Of a stretch of 64,000 nucleotides of DNA, positions 8,496 through 17,410 are shown piece by piece. The notes under the pieces were generated by a model that saw only the letters and a list, made by a program, of their open reading frames with translations, was not told where the DNA came from and did not search any database. This stretch comes from Anaerolineae bacterium (GTDB lineage Bacteria; Chloroflexota; Anaerolineae; 4572-78; J111), in the NCBI GenBank assembly GCA_023382535.1, contig JAHDWA010000030.1, forward strand, positions 1 through 64,000. Direction: 5' to 3'. A program made the translations under genes and the position numbers. The number at the start of each line of letters is the position of its first letter. Positions within the stretch are counted from its first letter, which is position 1.

Positions 8496-9359
8496 CTAGC
8501 CTGCCTCCGTTATCGGAACAGCAAGCGCCGGCGTAGGCGCTACCACTTGTCGGTTCGCCAGACGGTCAAGGGCGTCTGGGTCGTGGCTCGGTAGATAGAC
8601 GGTTGAGGTGGTGTGACAGTAGCAATGGACCCATTCCAGGGTTTGCTGAGCAGTCACCCGATCATTGGACACCCCGTCAACCTGCTGCCGGAGCATCAAC
8701 TCCTGCGTATACGAGGCATCTCCGGCCAGGAAATAGGTCAGGTCAGGGGTCGTGACCAGCACAGACAGGTGTCCGGCGGTATGGCCGGGGGTCGGCACAA
8801 AGCGCACATCCCCAGCCTGAGTCACCGGATAACTGGTGGGAAATGGCCCAACCGGTTCTGGTTGCAGCTCGATCAGCGTGGGGCGGAACCAGTCCGGCCA
8901 GCGGTGCGAAGGATAGCCCCGTAACCGTCCCCTCACGCCCGCGGCATCTTCGTACTCGCGGCGCGAGACAAGATGCTCTGCCTGGGGAAAGTGGGCCAGC
9001 CCGCCGGCATGATCGGTATGCAAATGGGTCAGCAGGACCCAGTGGACCTCGTTGGGGTCGAAGCCCAGCGCCCGCATCTGCGGGCCAATCTCCTCCTCCG
9101 GCTGCACCCATTCCTGAACGCCGAAACGATAATAAGGGTGCCACCAGGGGAAATAACCCGGCTCGGCCACCTGGGCCGTCTCGCCGGTATCCACCACGAT
9201 TAAGCCTTCGGGATGCTCGATGACAAAAGCGTAAATCGGCAGCGGCTCGGTCCAGTGCTGGTCCAGCAGGATATTCAAGACTGGATTGCCCGACCCACGC
9301 CCTTGTTGCTGCACCTGTTTAATCGCCACCGTGCCGGTTTGAATGATATGAATTCGCAT
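8496..9359 (-). CDS. Metallo-beta-lactamase-fold hydrolase, AHL-lactonase-like
   Basis: A 287-residue zinc hydrolase. THLHTDHAGG at 111-120 gives the HxHxDH zinc motif (His112, His114, Asp116, His117). PGHTAGH supplies His193, LAGDAS supplies the bridging Asp214 and PSHD supplies His259. This ligand set and the total length match the N-acyl-homoserine-lactone lactonase group, which opens lactone rings, but many members act on other esters or lactones. A strong AAGGAGG precedes the ATG at 9359. It sits between the Crp-type regulator (137 bases upstream) and the deaminase (45 bases downstream). The context does not name a substrate. Confidence 0.85.
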   Translation of the reverse strand: MRIHIIQTGTVAIKQVQQQGRGSGNPVLNILLDQHWTEPLPIYAFVIEHPEGLIVVDTGETAQVAEPGYFPWWHPYYRFGVQEWVQPEEEIGPQMRALGFDPNEVHWVLLTHLHTDHAGGLAHFPQAEHLVSRREYEDAAGVRGRLRGYPSHRWPDWFRPTLIELQPEPVGPFPTSYPVTQAGDVRFVPTPGHTAGHLSVLVTTPDLTYFLAGDASYTQELMLRQQVDGVSNDRVTAQQTLEWVHCYCHTTSTVYLPSHDPDALDRLANRQVVAPTPALAVPITEAG

Positions 9360-9496
9360 CGTTAACCTCCTTGATGATTTAATGGTTGGGGACAGTCGTC
9401 CCCGCTCATATCATCAGTATAACCGATGCGACCAGCCGGTGCAGCTACTTGGGTACCTCGTGACAGTCACTCTTGTTCATTGCGCTGTTACTTTTG

Positions 9497-10195
9497 TTAC
9501 ACCTCGCGCGACCACGTTTCGGCGTGCAGCTCGGCCGGTTTGAGGATGACGATCCCATCGGACGAGGTGGTAATCAAGCCTTCGGCCCGCAAGTCGCGGA
9601 TGAGGCGGGCCACGACCGGCCGAACCGAGCCGACGGCATCGGCCAATTCTTGCTGGGTCGCCTTGACGAGCAGGCTCTGTCCCTGCTGGCGTGAGGCTGC
9701 CAGGTCGAGCAGGTGCCGGGCCAGCCGCTGCCGGAGCGAGCCAAAGGCGTTACCGGCCAGCGCTTCCAGGGTTTCGTACAGCCGGCGGGTCACTTCCTGG
9801 GCCATCAGCCAGCCCACCTGGGGGTCAGTCTGCCCGCTCACCTGCAGCGTCCGGACATTGAGTATCAAGAGCGTTACATCGGTCAGAATTTGGACGCTGA
9901 CGGGAGCCGGCCCGCCGACGAGCGCGGCGACGCCCAACATATCGCCGGCACGGGCGTAGCGGACCGTAATCTGGCGGCCATCCGGGGAGGTCATATAGGC
10001 CCGGATCAGTCCGGTGATGACCAGGCCACAGCGCGGCTCATCTTCTTCGTAATACAGGGTCGTGCCGGCAGGCAGATCAAGGGGGATGGCCTCCTGGATA
10101 AGGATTTCACGCAAGGGAGCCGGGAAGGCGGCGAGCATACTCTTAGCCAGAGCTTCCTCAATTGCGTTTGACGACAGTCTATGCTGGCTCGTCAT
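9497..10195 (-). CDS. Crp/Fnr-family transcription regulator
   Basis: A 232-residue regulator with the two usual domains. Residues about 25-140 are a cyclic-nucleotide-binding-type beta barrel (glycine turns LPAGTTLYYEEDEP and ARAGDMLG). Residues about 150-225 are a winged helix whose recognition unit is TQQELADAVGSVRPVVARLI at 180-199. There is no N-terminal Cys cluster, so an Fnr-type Fe-S sensor is unlikely. The ligand is unknown, and the Arg/Ser pair of true cAMP binders is not clear. ATG 10195 follows AGGA. It heads the minus-strand group with the metallo-hydrolase and deaminase and may control them. Confidence 0.88.
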   Translation of the reverse strand: MTSQHRLSSNAIEEALAKSMLAAFPAPLREILIQEAIPLDLPAGTTLYYEEDEPRCGLVITGLIRAYMTSPDGRQITVRYARAGDMLGVAALVGGPAPVSVQILTDVTLLILNVRTLQVSGQTDPQVGWLMAQEVTRRLYETLEALAGNAFGSLRQRLARHLLDLAASRQQGQSLLVKATQQELADAVGSVRPVVARLIRDLRAEGLITTSSDGIVILKPAELHAETWSREV

Positions 10196-10539
10196 GAGTC
10201 ATCCTACCCCCACTTAGTAAACAAGAACCTGCATGCTCGGTCACTCGTTGACGACGATCCAGGAGGGCATTCGCTTTGGAGTTTACGGTATCACCCATGG
10301 TTTTGCATGTGCTTTCGCCGCCCAACGTTGGAGATAAGCTGGAACCGCCCTCCACCAGGCCGGCCCTTCCCCAACCGACTTCGCCGGCGCAGAGGCAGTA
10401 GGGAATTAAGCCCCGCCAATGTCATGACCAGACTCCATCGCCGGAATGAATAGTTTATTACTCCTATTCCAACTCACAGCCAATCGCCACGCATTGTCAA
10501 ACGATTATACCTTATTCGCCTTTGTTGTGCACTCAAGCC
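10196..10539. other. Intergenic region upstream of the Crp-type gene
   Basis: About 345 bases between the divergent Crp-type gene and the duplicated csp segment. Open frames crossing it have unconvincing composition and no ribosome site. It should contain the promoter of the minus-strand group, but I see no clear operator or promoter. Confidence 0.4.
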
Positions 10540-10584
10540 AGGCGGTCATAAAAGTTGCTCGCTGCAGAGGAATTTTTCTTCAAC

Positions 10585-10613
10585 TTGGCAGTAACCTGAA
10601 ACCATGCTAAGCT
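10585..10613 (+). promoter_or_regulatory. Promoter of csp copy 2
   Basis: TTGGCA at 10585-10590, 17 bases, then TAAGCT at 10608-10613, identical over all 29 bases to the copy 1 promoter at 3851-3879. Confidence 0.55.
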
Positions 10614-10723
10614 CAGAGCTGATTGGCAGTCCTTCTAATCCGGGATAGAGCCTCATCGTGTGGCCGGTTTGGAACGTGCTGCCTCATATTGAAGTTGAAA
10701 CCGATCAAGAGGGTAAAGTAAGC
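10614..10723 (+). promoter_or_regulatory. Conserved 5' leader of csp copy 2
   Basis: About 110 bases matching the copy 1 leader, with scattered substitutions and short length changes around the middle (near TCATCGTGTGGCC). Retention of the two conserved blocks in both copies fits a structured, regulatory cold-shock leader; this is inference. Confidence 0.45.
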
Positions 10724-10936
10724 ATGACTGAACGGGAAACCGGCATGGTGAAATGGTTTAATAAAGACAAAGGTTATGGCTTCATCACACGCGACCAGGG
10801 TGGCGAAATTTTCGTGCACTATAGCGCCATTCGTGGGGAAGGCCATCGCTCGTTAGCCGAAGGTCAGCGGGTGGAATTCGCGGTTGTCGAGGGGCAGAAA
10901 GGTCCGCAAGCCCAAGATGTGATGGTGCTCACTTGA
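10724..10936 (+). CDS. Cold-shock protein (CspA family), copy 2
   Basis: A 70-residue cold-shock domain with RNP1 (KGYGFI) and RNP2 (IFVHYSAI) intact. It is nearly identical to copy 1; the changes I see include T for I before RD, Q for E after it, A for T in SLAEGQ, and a few near VEFAVVEGQ. The frame is open from 10658, but ATG 10724 gives the family length and follows AAGAGGGTAAAG. Keeping two copies with the same promoter and leader suggests a dosage effect or slightly different temperature responses. It stands alone; the next gene starts 680 bases downstream. Confidence 0.93.
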   Translation: MTERETGMVKWFNKDKGYGFITRDQGGEIFVHYSAIRGEGHRSLAEGQRVEFAVVEGQKGPQAQDVMVLT

Positions 10937-11060
10937 AATGCACAGGCCTATCGGTAGGGCAACTTGAACCGCAAGGCCCGACTGGCTAACTCTGGCTCAG
11001 TTGCACCAAGTAGAGCCATTTGAGCCGGCATTGGAACGACCCGTTTTAGTGTCAATGATG

Positions 11061-11616
11061 ACAACGTTGATGGTAAGACGTCAATGATTCAACCCCACTC
11101 TTAGCCGGGACGCTAACCGGCTGACTGGCAGACCGGCCTTGATTTGAGGGCGAGTCGTTAAGGCTGCCACGCCAGTCCGCCAGAGGTATTGAGGAACGCC
11201 CCTGTTCTGCTCCACTCACTCAACTCGCCGCTGTTTGTTATTATTAAGCCGTTGGTGAGCTTCCTCTGCTTCGATTTCGTTGCAGGGCGGATGAATTGCA
11301 ACGTTTCGAATGTAAATTCAAACCAATTACAAACCTTTTTAGACTACAATAAAAGTTAACGGAAATTATTTTAGGCGGAATTTTGGTCTTGACAGCCTCA
11401 GCGCAAACCCACCCTTGGTGCGACCCTGAGCCGATTCAATTTCCAAAGCTGTTCTGCGCCAAGGCTTAGTTCAATCGAGATTATGTGGCGGTTCCTTTTG
11501 GGCCTAACGGCCTACTGTCCCGTCACCGCTCTGCCCCAGCTTGGCCTATAATGCCTATCCCACGCTACATTAATCTCTTAATTACGTTATATCAACTAAA
11601 TTTAGTACTACCATAG
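11061..11616. other. Intergenic region before Hachiman
   Basis: About 555 bases with no gene I can support. Base composition shifts from G+C-rich to A+T-rich in the last 60 bases, where the hamA promoter probably lies. A TTGACA at about 11391-11396 has no good -10 partner, so I do not call it. This is the left boundary of the defence island. Confidence 0.4.
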
Positions 11617-12435
11617 ATGCAAAAAGAAATCTCGGTTGAAAACATATTAGGCTGCCATCCAAAAGATGGGTTAGGGGCGTTTCTTTCAACTTCTGATACC
11701 TACACGGAAACTGGAGTTCCCCATCGGGCTCTTATTGAGGCTGTTTGCCAACGCGACGCCATGATCAAATGTATTCGAGAAATACTATTGCGTCACCATG
11801 TGAGCCCTGAAGCATTAGAAAGAGACCAAAAACGACGCGAAGCTATGAAGCGATTAGGTTTCGACGGTAAACAAGATTGTATGAAACGGTGCCCAACTAA
11901 TCCTTCAACTCGAAAAGGGAATCTTGCAGAAATCGTTCTAGCAGAATATCTCGTATCAACAACCGGGGTGAACCTTCCTGTTTATCGACTCCGTTACAAC
12001 CCCAACATTGACCAGTCGATGAAAGGTGATGATGTTCTCGCTTTTGACTTGGACTCTGATCCTGTACGTATAATCGTTGGGGAGGCGAAATTTCGGACAA
12101 TCTCATCAAAAGCTGCTGTAACCGAAATAGTTGAGGGGCTGCTCCGATCTCATAGTGGTGGCATCCCGGCATCTCTTCAGTTTGTCGCAGATCGTTTGTT
12201 TGAGACGGGGAATGAAGATCTTGGGCGAAAGGTTCTAAATTGTGCTACCTTGTTTGCCCTGGAGAAGCTGATACTGGACTACGTGGGCTTGTTAATGAGT
12301 GATATCCGAAGCACTGAGAGACTGAATCAGTATACAAAAAATTCTATACATCGACTTGCAGTGATTTCGTTTGGTTTAGATTCACCAGACTCCATTATTG
12401 ATCCTTGTTACAACGATCTAGAGGAACAGTTATGA
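11617..12435 (+). CDS. hamA: Hachiman nuclease subunit HamA (DUF1837)
   Basis: A 272-residue protein of the DUF1837/HamA type. In the Hachiman anti-phage system HamA is the nuclease effector held in check by the helicase HamB. A PD-(D/E)XK-like core is visible: Glu105 in GNLAEIVLAEYL, the acidic MKGDDVLAFDLD (Asp138/Asp139), and VGEAKFR with Glu156 and Lys158. The N-terminal 90 residues are helical. Its stop overlaps the hamB start by an ATGA, so the pair is translationally coupled. AbpA of the AbpAB system is a relative, so the name depends on how those families are split. No strong ribosome site precedes ATG 11617. Confidence 0.85.
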   Translation: MQKEISVENILGCHPKDGLGAFLSTSDTYTETGVPHRALIEAVCQRDAMIKCIREILLRHHVSPEALERDQKRREAMKRLGFDGKQDCMKRCPTNPSTRKGNLAEIVLAEYLVSTTGVNLPVYRLRYNPNIDQSMKGDDVLAFDLDSDPVRIIVGEAKFRTISSKAAVTEIVEGLLRSHSGGIPASLQFVADRLFETGNEDLGRKVLNCATLFALEKLILDYVGLLMSDIRSTERLNQYTKNSIHRLAVISFGLDSPDSIIDPCYNDLEEQL

Positions 12436-15400
12436 CAATTCCTCTTGAGCAGGCCCGAACCGTAGTTGCTTTCCTCCGGGAATCTGGACGGATTCAAAAC
12501 TTATTCGCACAATCTCACGCAAAGTATGTTCTATATGAGGTAAATGAGTTACCTGACAATTTTCCTTCTTTTGATAGCCAACTGGAAGATAAGATCACAT
12601 TTACGGCTTATGCACTCCTTGCTGCTGGTTGTAGTATGTTGGAACAACAATCTATTTTGGAAGGGATTACGGCAGTAGAGACGGCGGCATCTTTGCTGCA
12701 AAACGCCCACGAACCTTTTGCTGTGGAATCTCGTGAAAGTAGCTTCCATGCTCTAGTCTCTGCTATGGCGTTCTACGCTGCGGGGCAATATTCCCGCGCC
12801 TTTGTTTCTATTCAACAAGTAGAGGATACTTCAGAGACTGCTAGTATAATCACATCATTCATTCGTAAAGATACGACTAACCTAATACAAGGACTCAACA
12901 AGATTTTGCTACTGGATAGACTTGATTTTGAGGATCAGGCCGATCTTGATGAATGGGTCATTACAGTAGCAATCGCTCGCTCTATAGCCTCCGTTCTCGA
13001 ATACGTTTTTACCGGAACTCCGGATCTTCTAGACGAAGCAGATCAAACACTCCAAGACGCCTCACTAATTGCGACATCAGCACTCTCCCCCGCTCATTGG
13101 TGGATTGTCCGATTGCTGAGGTTAATGTTTGGCAATCTCGGCGATGCATCCTTATGGAAGACTCTACCACCATTTTTTGATCCTGAGGCGGCTAATCAAT
13201 TGAGTCGGTACATTCGATTGTTAGCTTTTTCCAAGCCTCCCATCATCGAATTGTGGGCTTCGCAACTTGAGGCTTTGCAACTCGCGCTGAATCCTACAAA
13301 TCGGGGTGGTGTTATTAACCTAAGAACGAGTGCGGGAAAGACACGTGTTGCGGAGTTAGCCATACTGCAAACGCTTACTTCTGATCCCCATGCCAAGGTT
13401 GTTTATCTCGCTCCGTTTAGGTCTCTTGCGTTTGAAGTAGAAAGGACCCTGTCAGCGTCGTTTTCGTGGCTCGGATTCCAAGTATCCCACTTATATGGTG
13501 GGTCGCGAGTGAGTTCCGTGGACACGGAATTGGTATCTGAATCATCCATCACCATAGCAACACCGGAAAAAGCGAGGAGCCTATTTAGGGCATTTCCTGA
13601 GCTCTTCGAGAATGTCAAACTTATTATAATTGATGAAGGTCACCTGATAGGACCGTCGGAAAGGTTGGTAAAAAACGAGCTGTTTATTGATCATCTTCGG
13701 CTTTTTTCTCAATCTACTGGAGCGCGGATACTACTCCTGTCTGCTGTGTTACCTAATCCTCAGGAACTCGCTGAATGGATAACTGGGGATCCAGGCGCCG
13801 TTGTGACTTCCCTTTGGAAACCATCTGCCGAACGTTTCGGCCTCTTGAGATGGAACGGCAAGAGAGTTCGTATTGATTGGCTTGGTAAGGTTGAGTCCTT
13901 CAACCCATCTTTCGTAGAAGCCAAACCTCTTGGGTTTGGTAAAAGAAGAAATCCCTTTCCGAACAACAAAAATGAGGCGGTTGCCGCAACTGCAGCAAGG
14001 TTGATGTCAATTGGGCCTGTTTTAATTTTTACTGGTAGAGCGAATTCTGTACCAACACTCGCAGAAGCTGTAATGCTTGCATTGGGAACCAAGCCAGAGC
14101 CTCACTCTTGGCCCGAACAAGAATGGAAAGTATTTGAGTCTACTTGCACCGAGGAACTTGAACCGGAAGCAGTTGAATTAGAAGCGGCTAGAGTCGGTGT
14201 TATTTGCCATAGTAATCGTTTGACCACCCAAGTCCGCTTGGCTATGGAAGTCTTGATGAGGTCGTATCCTCCTAAAATTATTATCGCTACGACTACATTG
14301 GGACAAGGCGTTAATATTGGAGTTTCCTCGGTCATTGTTGCTACACCATACACCGGAAAGGACCCGATCGACAAGAGGGACTTTTGGAATATTTGTGGCC
14401 GAGCGGGTCGAGCTTATGTTGATGGTGAAGGAAAGATACTATATGCTATCGATGATGTCCGGACAAAGAGTCGAACTGACTGGCATATTACGAAGGATGA
14501 AAACCTTGCAAAACAATATTTCGATTCCGGGTCTCCCGACCGTGTCGAAAGTGGCCTACTTTATGTTATCAATATCCTGCGACAAATTGCTGATCGGTCC
14601 GGCGTATCTTTTGATGTGTTGATTGAATTGGTTGCCAACAATGACTTTGGGAGGCTAGCCGAACAAGAAGAGCTGTTTGAGGCGATCTTAGATTTACTTG
14701 ATGATGAGCTTTTGGCATTACATGAAGACATGTCAGTAAATCTTTCGGATGATGCCTCGGTAGAATGGGTTGATCAAGCATTTCGAGAGTCGCTTGCTGC
14801 GATTCAAGCACGTGATGATGGCGCTCAGTCGAATACAGAAGATGTCATTCGTTTTTTACAGGCCAGAGCAGCTTCAATACTAGAGAGAATCCCTGACCCA
14901 TCTACTCGAAAGGCCGTTGTAGCTTCCAGTCTACCATTGAGTGTTGCTATAAAGGCGCATGGAGACTTAGACCTCTTCAGAACTTTGGCGGATGAATATC
15001 TGCAATCGGATATGTCGCTATCATCTCTAACTACTGCTGTTCAAAAGATTGAATCATGGGCCAGGGCAAATGCTTCGTCGGTTACAGACGAAATGCCAGA
15101 GGAATCGAAGCTGGACAACTTACGTGAACAATGGTTAGAGGGAGTTGGCCTCCGAGAGCTTATCGAAAAAGATGCTGATGCATCTTCTATCTGTAAAGAT
15201 TTGTACGGGTATAAATTATCCTGGATTATTCACGCAATATCACAAAAGTTCGATAAGGCAGTGGAAGTAGATCGCGTTAGCGCTCTTTCACTAATTGCTC
15301 TGCTTGTGGAAATCGGTGTACCTACAGAATTGGCTGCAAGAATTTTCCTCGCAGGCATCCGTTCACGTGCGGCAGCCGTCGAACTTGCACGACTTGGCGT

Positions 15401-15773
15401 AGAATTTGGCTCTAGTCTCTCTTTAGTCAGTGACAACTTGCGGAACCCTGATTTCACAAAGGCTTTGATCACCCGGGTATCTCCAGAAACAGCCGTGTGG
15501 CTGAATCTCATATTGGCCGAAAAGTCTAGACAAAGAATCTCGGTGCCTAGTTTTGCCCCCTTTAGGTTAAAGCAACGTATTGACGTGGATACCCTTTATT
15601 CCCGTACCTTCGAGGATAACGTCTTCCTCTGCTCGTTGGATAGAACAAAAAAAGTTCGTGTAAAATCATCAGATAAAATACCCTTTGATCAAATAACCGA
15701 TGATCCAAGATTTGTATTTACACAGAAAAATGGTGTTTGGAAGTTAATCTCAAGGGATCCGAAAATTGGATAA
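12432..15773 (+). CDS. hamB: Hachiman helicase subunit HamB
   Basis: A 1113-residue superfamily 2 helicase of Ski2-like style. From ATG 12432 the N-terminal 290 residues are helical. The motor follows: TSAGKT (motif I, about 298-303), IIDEGH (motif II, about 400-404), LLLSAVLP (motif III), GQGVN and CGRAGRAY (motif VI, about 656-661). A long C-terminal part contains helical repeats and a basic end. In Hachiman, HamB scans DNA with ATP and controls HamA release. The frame is open from 12405, but ATG 12432 lies in the ATGA overlap with hamA after GAGGAA and is the better start. Codon use is A+T-richer than in the HerA module, suggesting separate acquisition. Confidence 0.85.
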   Translation: MTIPLEQARTVVAFLRESGRIQNLFAQSHAKYVLYEVNELPDNFPSFDSQLEDKITFTAYALLAAGCSMLEQQSILEGITAVETAASLLQNAHEPFAVESRESSFHALVSAMAFYAAGQYSRAFVSIQQVEDTSETASIITSFIRKDTTNLIQGLNKILLLDRLDFEDQADLDEWVITVAIARSIASVLEYVFTGTPDLLDEADQTLQDASLIATSALSPAHWWIVRLLRLMFGNLGDASLWKTLPPFFDPEAANQLSRYIRLLAFSKPPIIELWASQLEALQLALNPTNRGGVINLRTSAGKTRVAELAILQTLTSDPHAKVVYLAPFRSLAFEVERTLSASFSWLGFQVSHLYGGSRVSSVDTELVSESSITIATPEKARSLFRAFPELFENVKLIIIDEGHLIGPSERLVKNELFIDHLRLFSQSTGARILLLSAVLPNPQELAEWITGDPGAVVTSLWKPSAERFGLLRWNGKRVRIDWLGKVESFNPSFVEAKPLGFGKRRNPFPNNKNEAVAATAARLMSIGPVLIFTGRANSVPTLAEAVMLALGTKPEPHSWPEQEWKVFESTCTEELEPEAVELEAARVGVICHSNRLTTQVRLAMEVLMRSYPPKIIIATTTLGQGVNIGVSSVIVATPYTGKDPIDKRDFWNICGRAGRAYVDGEGKILYAIDDVRTKSRTDWHITKDENLAKQYFDSGSPDRVESGLLYVINILRQIADRSGVSFDVLIELVANNDFGRLAEQEELFEAILDLLDDELLALHEDMSVNLSDDASVEWVDQAFRESLAAIQARDDGAQSNTEDVIRFLQARAASILERIPDPSTRKAVVASSLPLSVAIKAHGDLDLFRTLADEYLQSDMSLSSLTTAVQKIESWARANASSVTDEMPEESKLDNLREQWLEGVGLRELIEKDADASSICKDLYGYKLSWIIHAISQKFDKAVEVDRVSALSLIALLVEIGVPTELAARIFLAGIRSRAAAVELARLGVEFGSSLSLVSDNLRNPDFTKALITRVSPETAVWLNLILAEKSRQRISVPSFAPFRLKQRIDVDTLYSRTFEDNVFLCSLDRTKKVRVKSSDKIPFDQITDDPRFVFTQKNGVWKLISRDPKIG

Positions 15774-16297
15774 AGAATCGACGAGGTATTGTATTGTGCA
15801 AGAAACCGACTTCCTTAATAAAAGTACCTTTGGCTGCAAAATCAGTGACTTTTGCTACTTACTTCTGAGGAATTTTTAAGTTATTATGGGGAATTAATAA
15901 TACACGTTAGTGAGGTTTGATCCTGGTTGGGGTCTTGCCTGTAGATTAAATCCCTCATTGAGGGTAAAGAAGTTTCCTGAACCGGGTAAGCAATGCACCC
16001 AGCCGGCTGATACACATATCGTACCACTCCTGCGCTGCTTGGTTTGACGAAGCAGCGCTTTTGTTTTTGGACATCGCAAGGTTGGCTGGCGAATAAGTAA
16101 TCTTGATCACGGTTTATTGATGAATCAAAAGATTTGTATTAGTGAGCGTTGAACCTAGCGATTGGTGATGATATCCCTTATGGATACCACATCTCAACTG
16201 AGGAAAACTCAAAAATCCTAAATTGAAACTAACTCCATCTGTCCCTCTCACCTTTGCCGAGTGACAGCGCTGATACTCAATGTGATCGTACTCGCTT
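15774..16297. other. Intergenic region between Hachiman and the HerA module
   Basis: About 520 bases with the terminator described separately and otherwise no supported gene. The region after the terminator (16070-16297) must contain the promoter for the sigma-like gene and the genes behind it. I see no consensus sigma-70 promoter there, which would fit use of an alternative sigma factor but does not prove it. Confidence 0.45.
16032..16068 (+). terminator. Rho-independent terminator after hamB
   Basis: GCGCTGCTT at 16032-16040, a nine-base loop and AAGCAGCGC at 16050-16058 form a perfect nine-pair stem followed by TTTTGTTTTT. It is the strongest terminator in the window and separates the Hachiman transcript from the next unit. 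Confidence 0.85.
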
Positions 16298-16948
16298 ATG
16301 TCCGAAAGGTATTCTCCAGAACAACTCCGAGAACTTGGCTACACCCTCCATCAGCTCCTGCTTGACGGCGATGTAACGGCCTCGGCTCAGATTGCCGAAA
16401 TTTTCATGCCTCTGGTTATTGAACACCTCCGGCGTAGATACCCCCAGCTGCATGACCCTGACCTGATTGATTCCGCTGTCATAGATACCCTTATTAACTA
16501 TTTTGCCCGTCCCGAACAATATGACCCGACCAAGTTAACCCTGGTCGGTTTTTTGCGCATGGCCGCCAATGGCGATCTCTTGAACCTGCTGAAACGCTCT
16601 CGAAAAGAAATCAAAGGACTGCACTCCGGCAAAATTGTCGAACTTGATGCCTCAACAACGGAACATGAAGTAGAAATACCTGATGGTGTAGACCTGGAAG
16701 CTACCACCTTAAACCAATACTCACCGGTTTGGGAATGGTTACCCCGACTGCTCCCTGATCTGATTGACCAGGAAATTGTCTTGCTTATGCTAGAAGGAAT
16801 TCGGGAGACAGACGCCTACGCTGAGGTGCTCGGGATTTCCGATCACTTGCCTGAGGAGCAGGCCGCGGTGGTCAAGCGTAAGAAAGACCAGCTGAAGAAG
16901 AAGCTTCAACGGAATATTCAACGCTCTGAATTGAGTAAAAATGACTGA
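16298..16948 (+). CDS. RNA polymerase sigma-70-like factor
   Basis: A 216-residue protein with the layout of a compact sigma factor. Residues about 20-105 resemble region 2, including DPDLIDSAVIDTLINYF, a YDPTKLTLVGFLRMAA stretch and a basic LLNLLKRSRK. Residues about 145-205 resemble region 4, with EIVLLMLEGIRETDAYAEVL and a helix leading to a very basic end. There is no anti-sigma membrane gene beside it. It is the first gene of the nine-gene unit and overlaps the next frame by eight bases. I infer that it directs transcription of its own operon. A phage-type regulator is an alternative. Confidence 0.6.
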   Translation: MSERYSPEQLRELGYTLHQLLLDGDVTASAQIAEIFMPLVIEHLRRRYPQLHDPDLIDSAVIDTLINYFARPEQYDPTKLTLVGFLRMAANGDLLNLLKRSRKEIKGLHSGKIVELDASTTEHEVEIPDGVDLEATTLNQYSPVWEWLPRLLPDLIDQEIVLLMLEGIRETDAYAEVLGISDHLPEEQAAVVKRKKDQLKKKLQRNIQRSELSKND

Positions 16949-17405
16949 AACTGTAATGTCACCCCATGCAAACAGGCAGTTGGCGGAGCTGGCGCGACGG
17001 CTCCGCGATAATCCAACCTTTATGGCCTCCATATTAGCCACCTATCAACGACAGGAGCGCTTGAGTGATGACGCTTTGGCAGCACAACTCCAGACTACGC
17101 CGGAAATGGTCGTACGCCTGGCACTCTGTAAGCGACCCGATGCCAGTTCGCCCCAGTTTGCCGACCAGGCCCGCCAGATTGCCACCTACACTAACACTGA
17201 CGCCGGGCAACTGGCCCATATTGTTCGCCGTGTGGACAGCCTGATGAAACTGGTTCAAAAACCGAAAGCTAGTCAGTCAGAGGAAGTTACGACTCAAAGA
17301 AAGCAGCTCTATCACGGACTTATGGCAGCAGCCCGTGACCGAACCAAGACAAGCGAAGATGATCCGGCTTCAGCCGAAGATACAGAACCTCCTCAGGAAG
17401 AGTGA
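16941..17405 (+). CDS. Small HTH-like protein
   Basis: A 154-residue protein. Residues about 40-60 (LSDDALAAQLQTTPEMVVRL) have the spacing of an XRE-like helix-turn-helix, and the rest is helical with an acidic, disordered tail. It overlaps the sigma-like gene at its start and the ImmA-type gene at its end (GTGA). In phage and plasmid switches an XRE repressor is often paired with an ImmA/IrrE protease that cleaves it, so this is the likely target of the next gene. That pairing is inference from arrangement. The degenerate HTH and the lack of a catalytic motif keep the call cautious. Confidence 0.5.
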   Translation: MTETVMSPHANRQLAELARRLRDNPTFMASILATYQRQERLSDDALAAQLQTTPEMVVRLALCKRPDASSPQFADQARQIATYTNTDAGQLAHIVRRVDSLMKLVQKPKASQSEEVTTQRKQLYHGLMAAARDRTKTSEDDPASAEDTEPPQEE

Positions 17406-17410
17406 GCAGC

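Larger units (their letters stand above)
10540..11060 (+). repeat. Duplicated segment containing csp copy 2
   Basis: Second copy of the 3810-4320 segment, with the same order of promoter, leader, csp gene and 3' flank. Divergence is modest in the leader and larger after the stop codon, so the duplication is not very recent. Ends were judged by eye. Confidence 0.75.

Noticed and set aside
7738..9223. Several open frames of 100-135 codons on the + strand
   Set aside because: They are antisense shadows of the G+C-rich deaminase and metallo-hydrolase genes, whose catalytic motifs are unmistakable.
10181..10453. 90-codon + strand frame upstream of the second csp
   Set aside because: Overlaps the start of the Crp-type gene and reads as basic, Pro/Arg-rich noise.
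11391..11396. TTGACA as hamA -35 box
   Set aside because: No -10 hexamer at proper spacing and it lies over 200 bases from the start codon.
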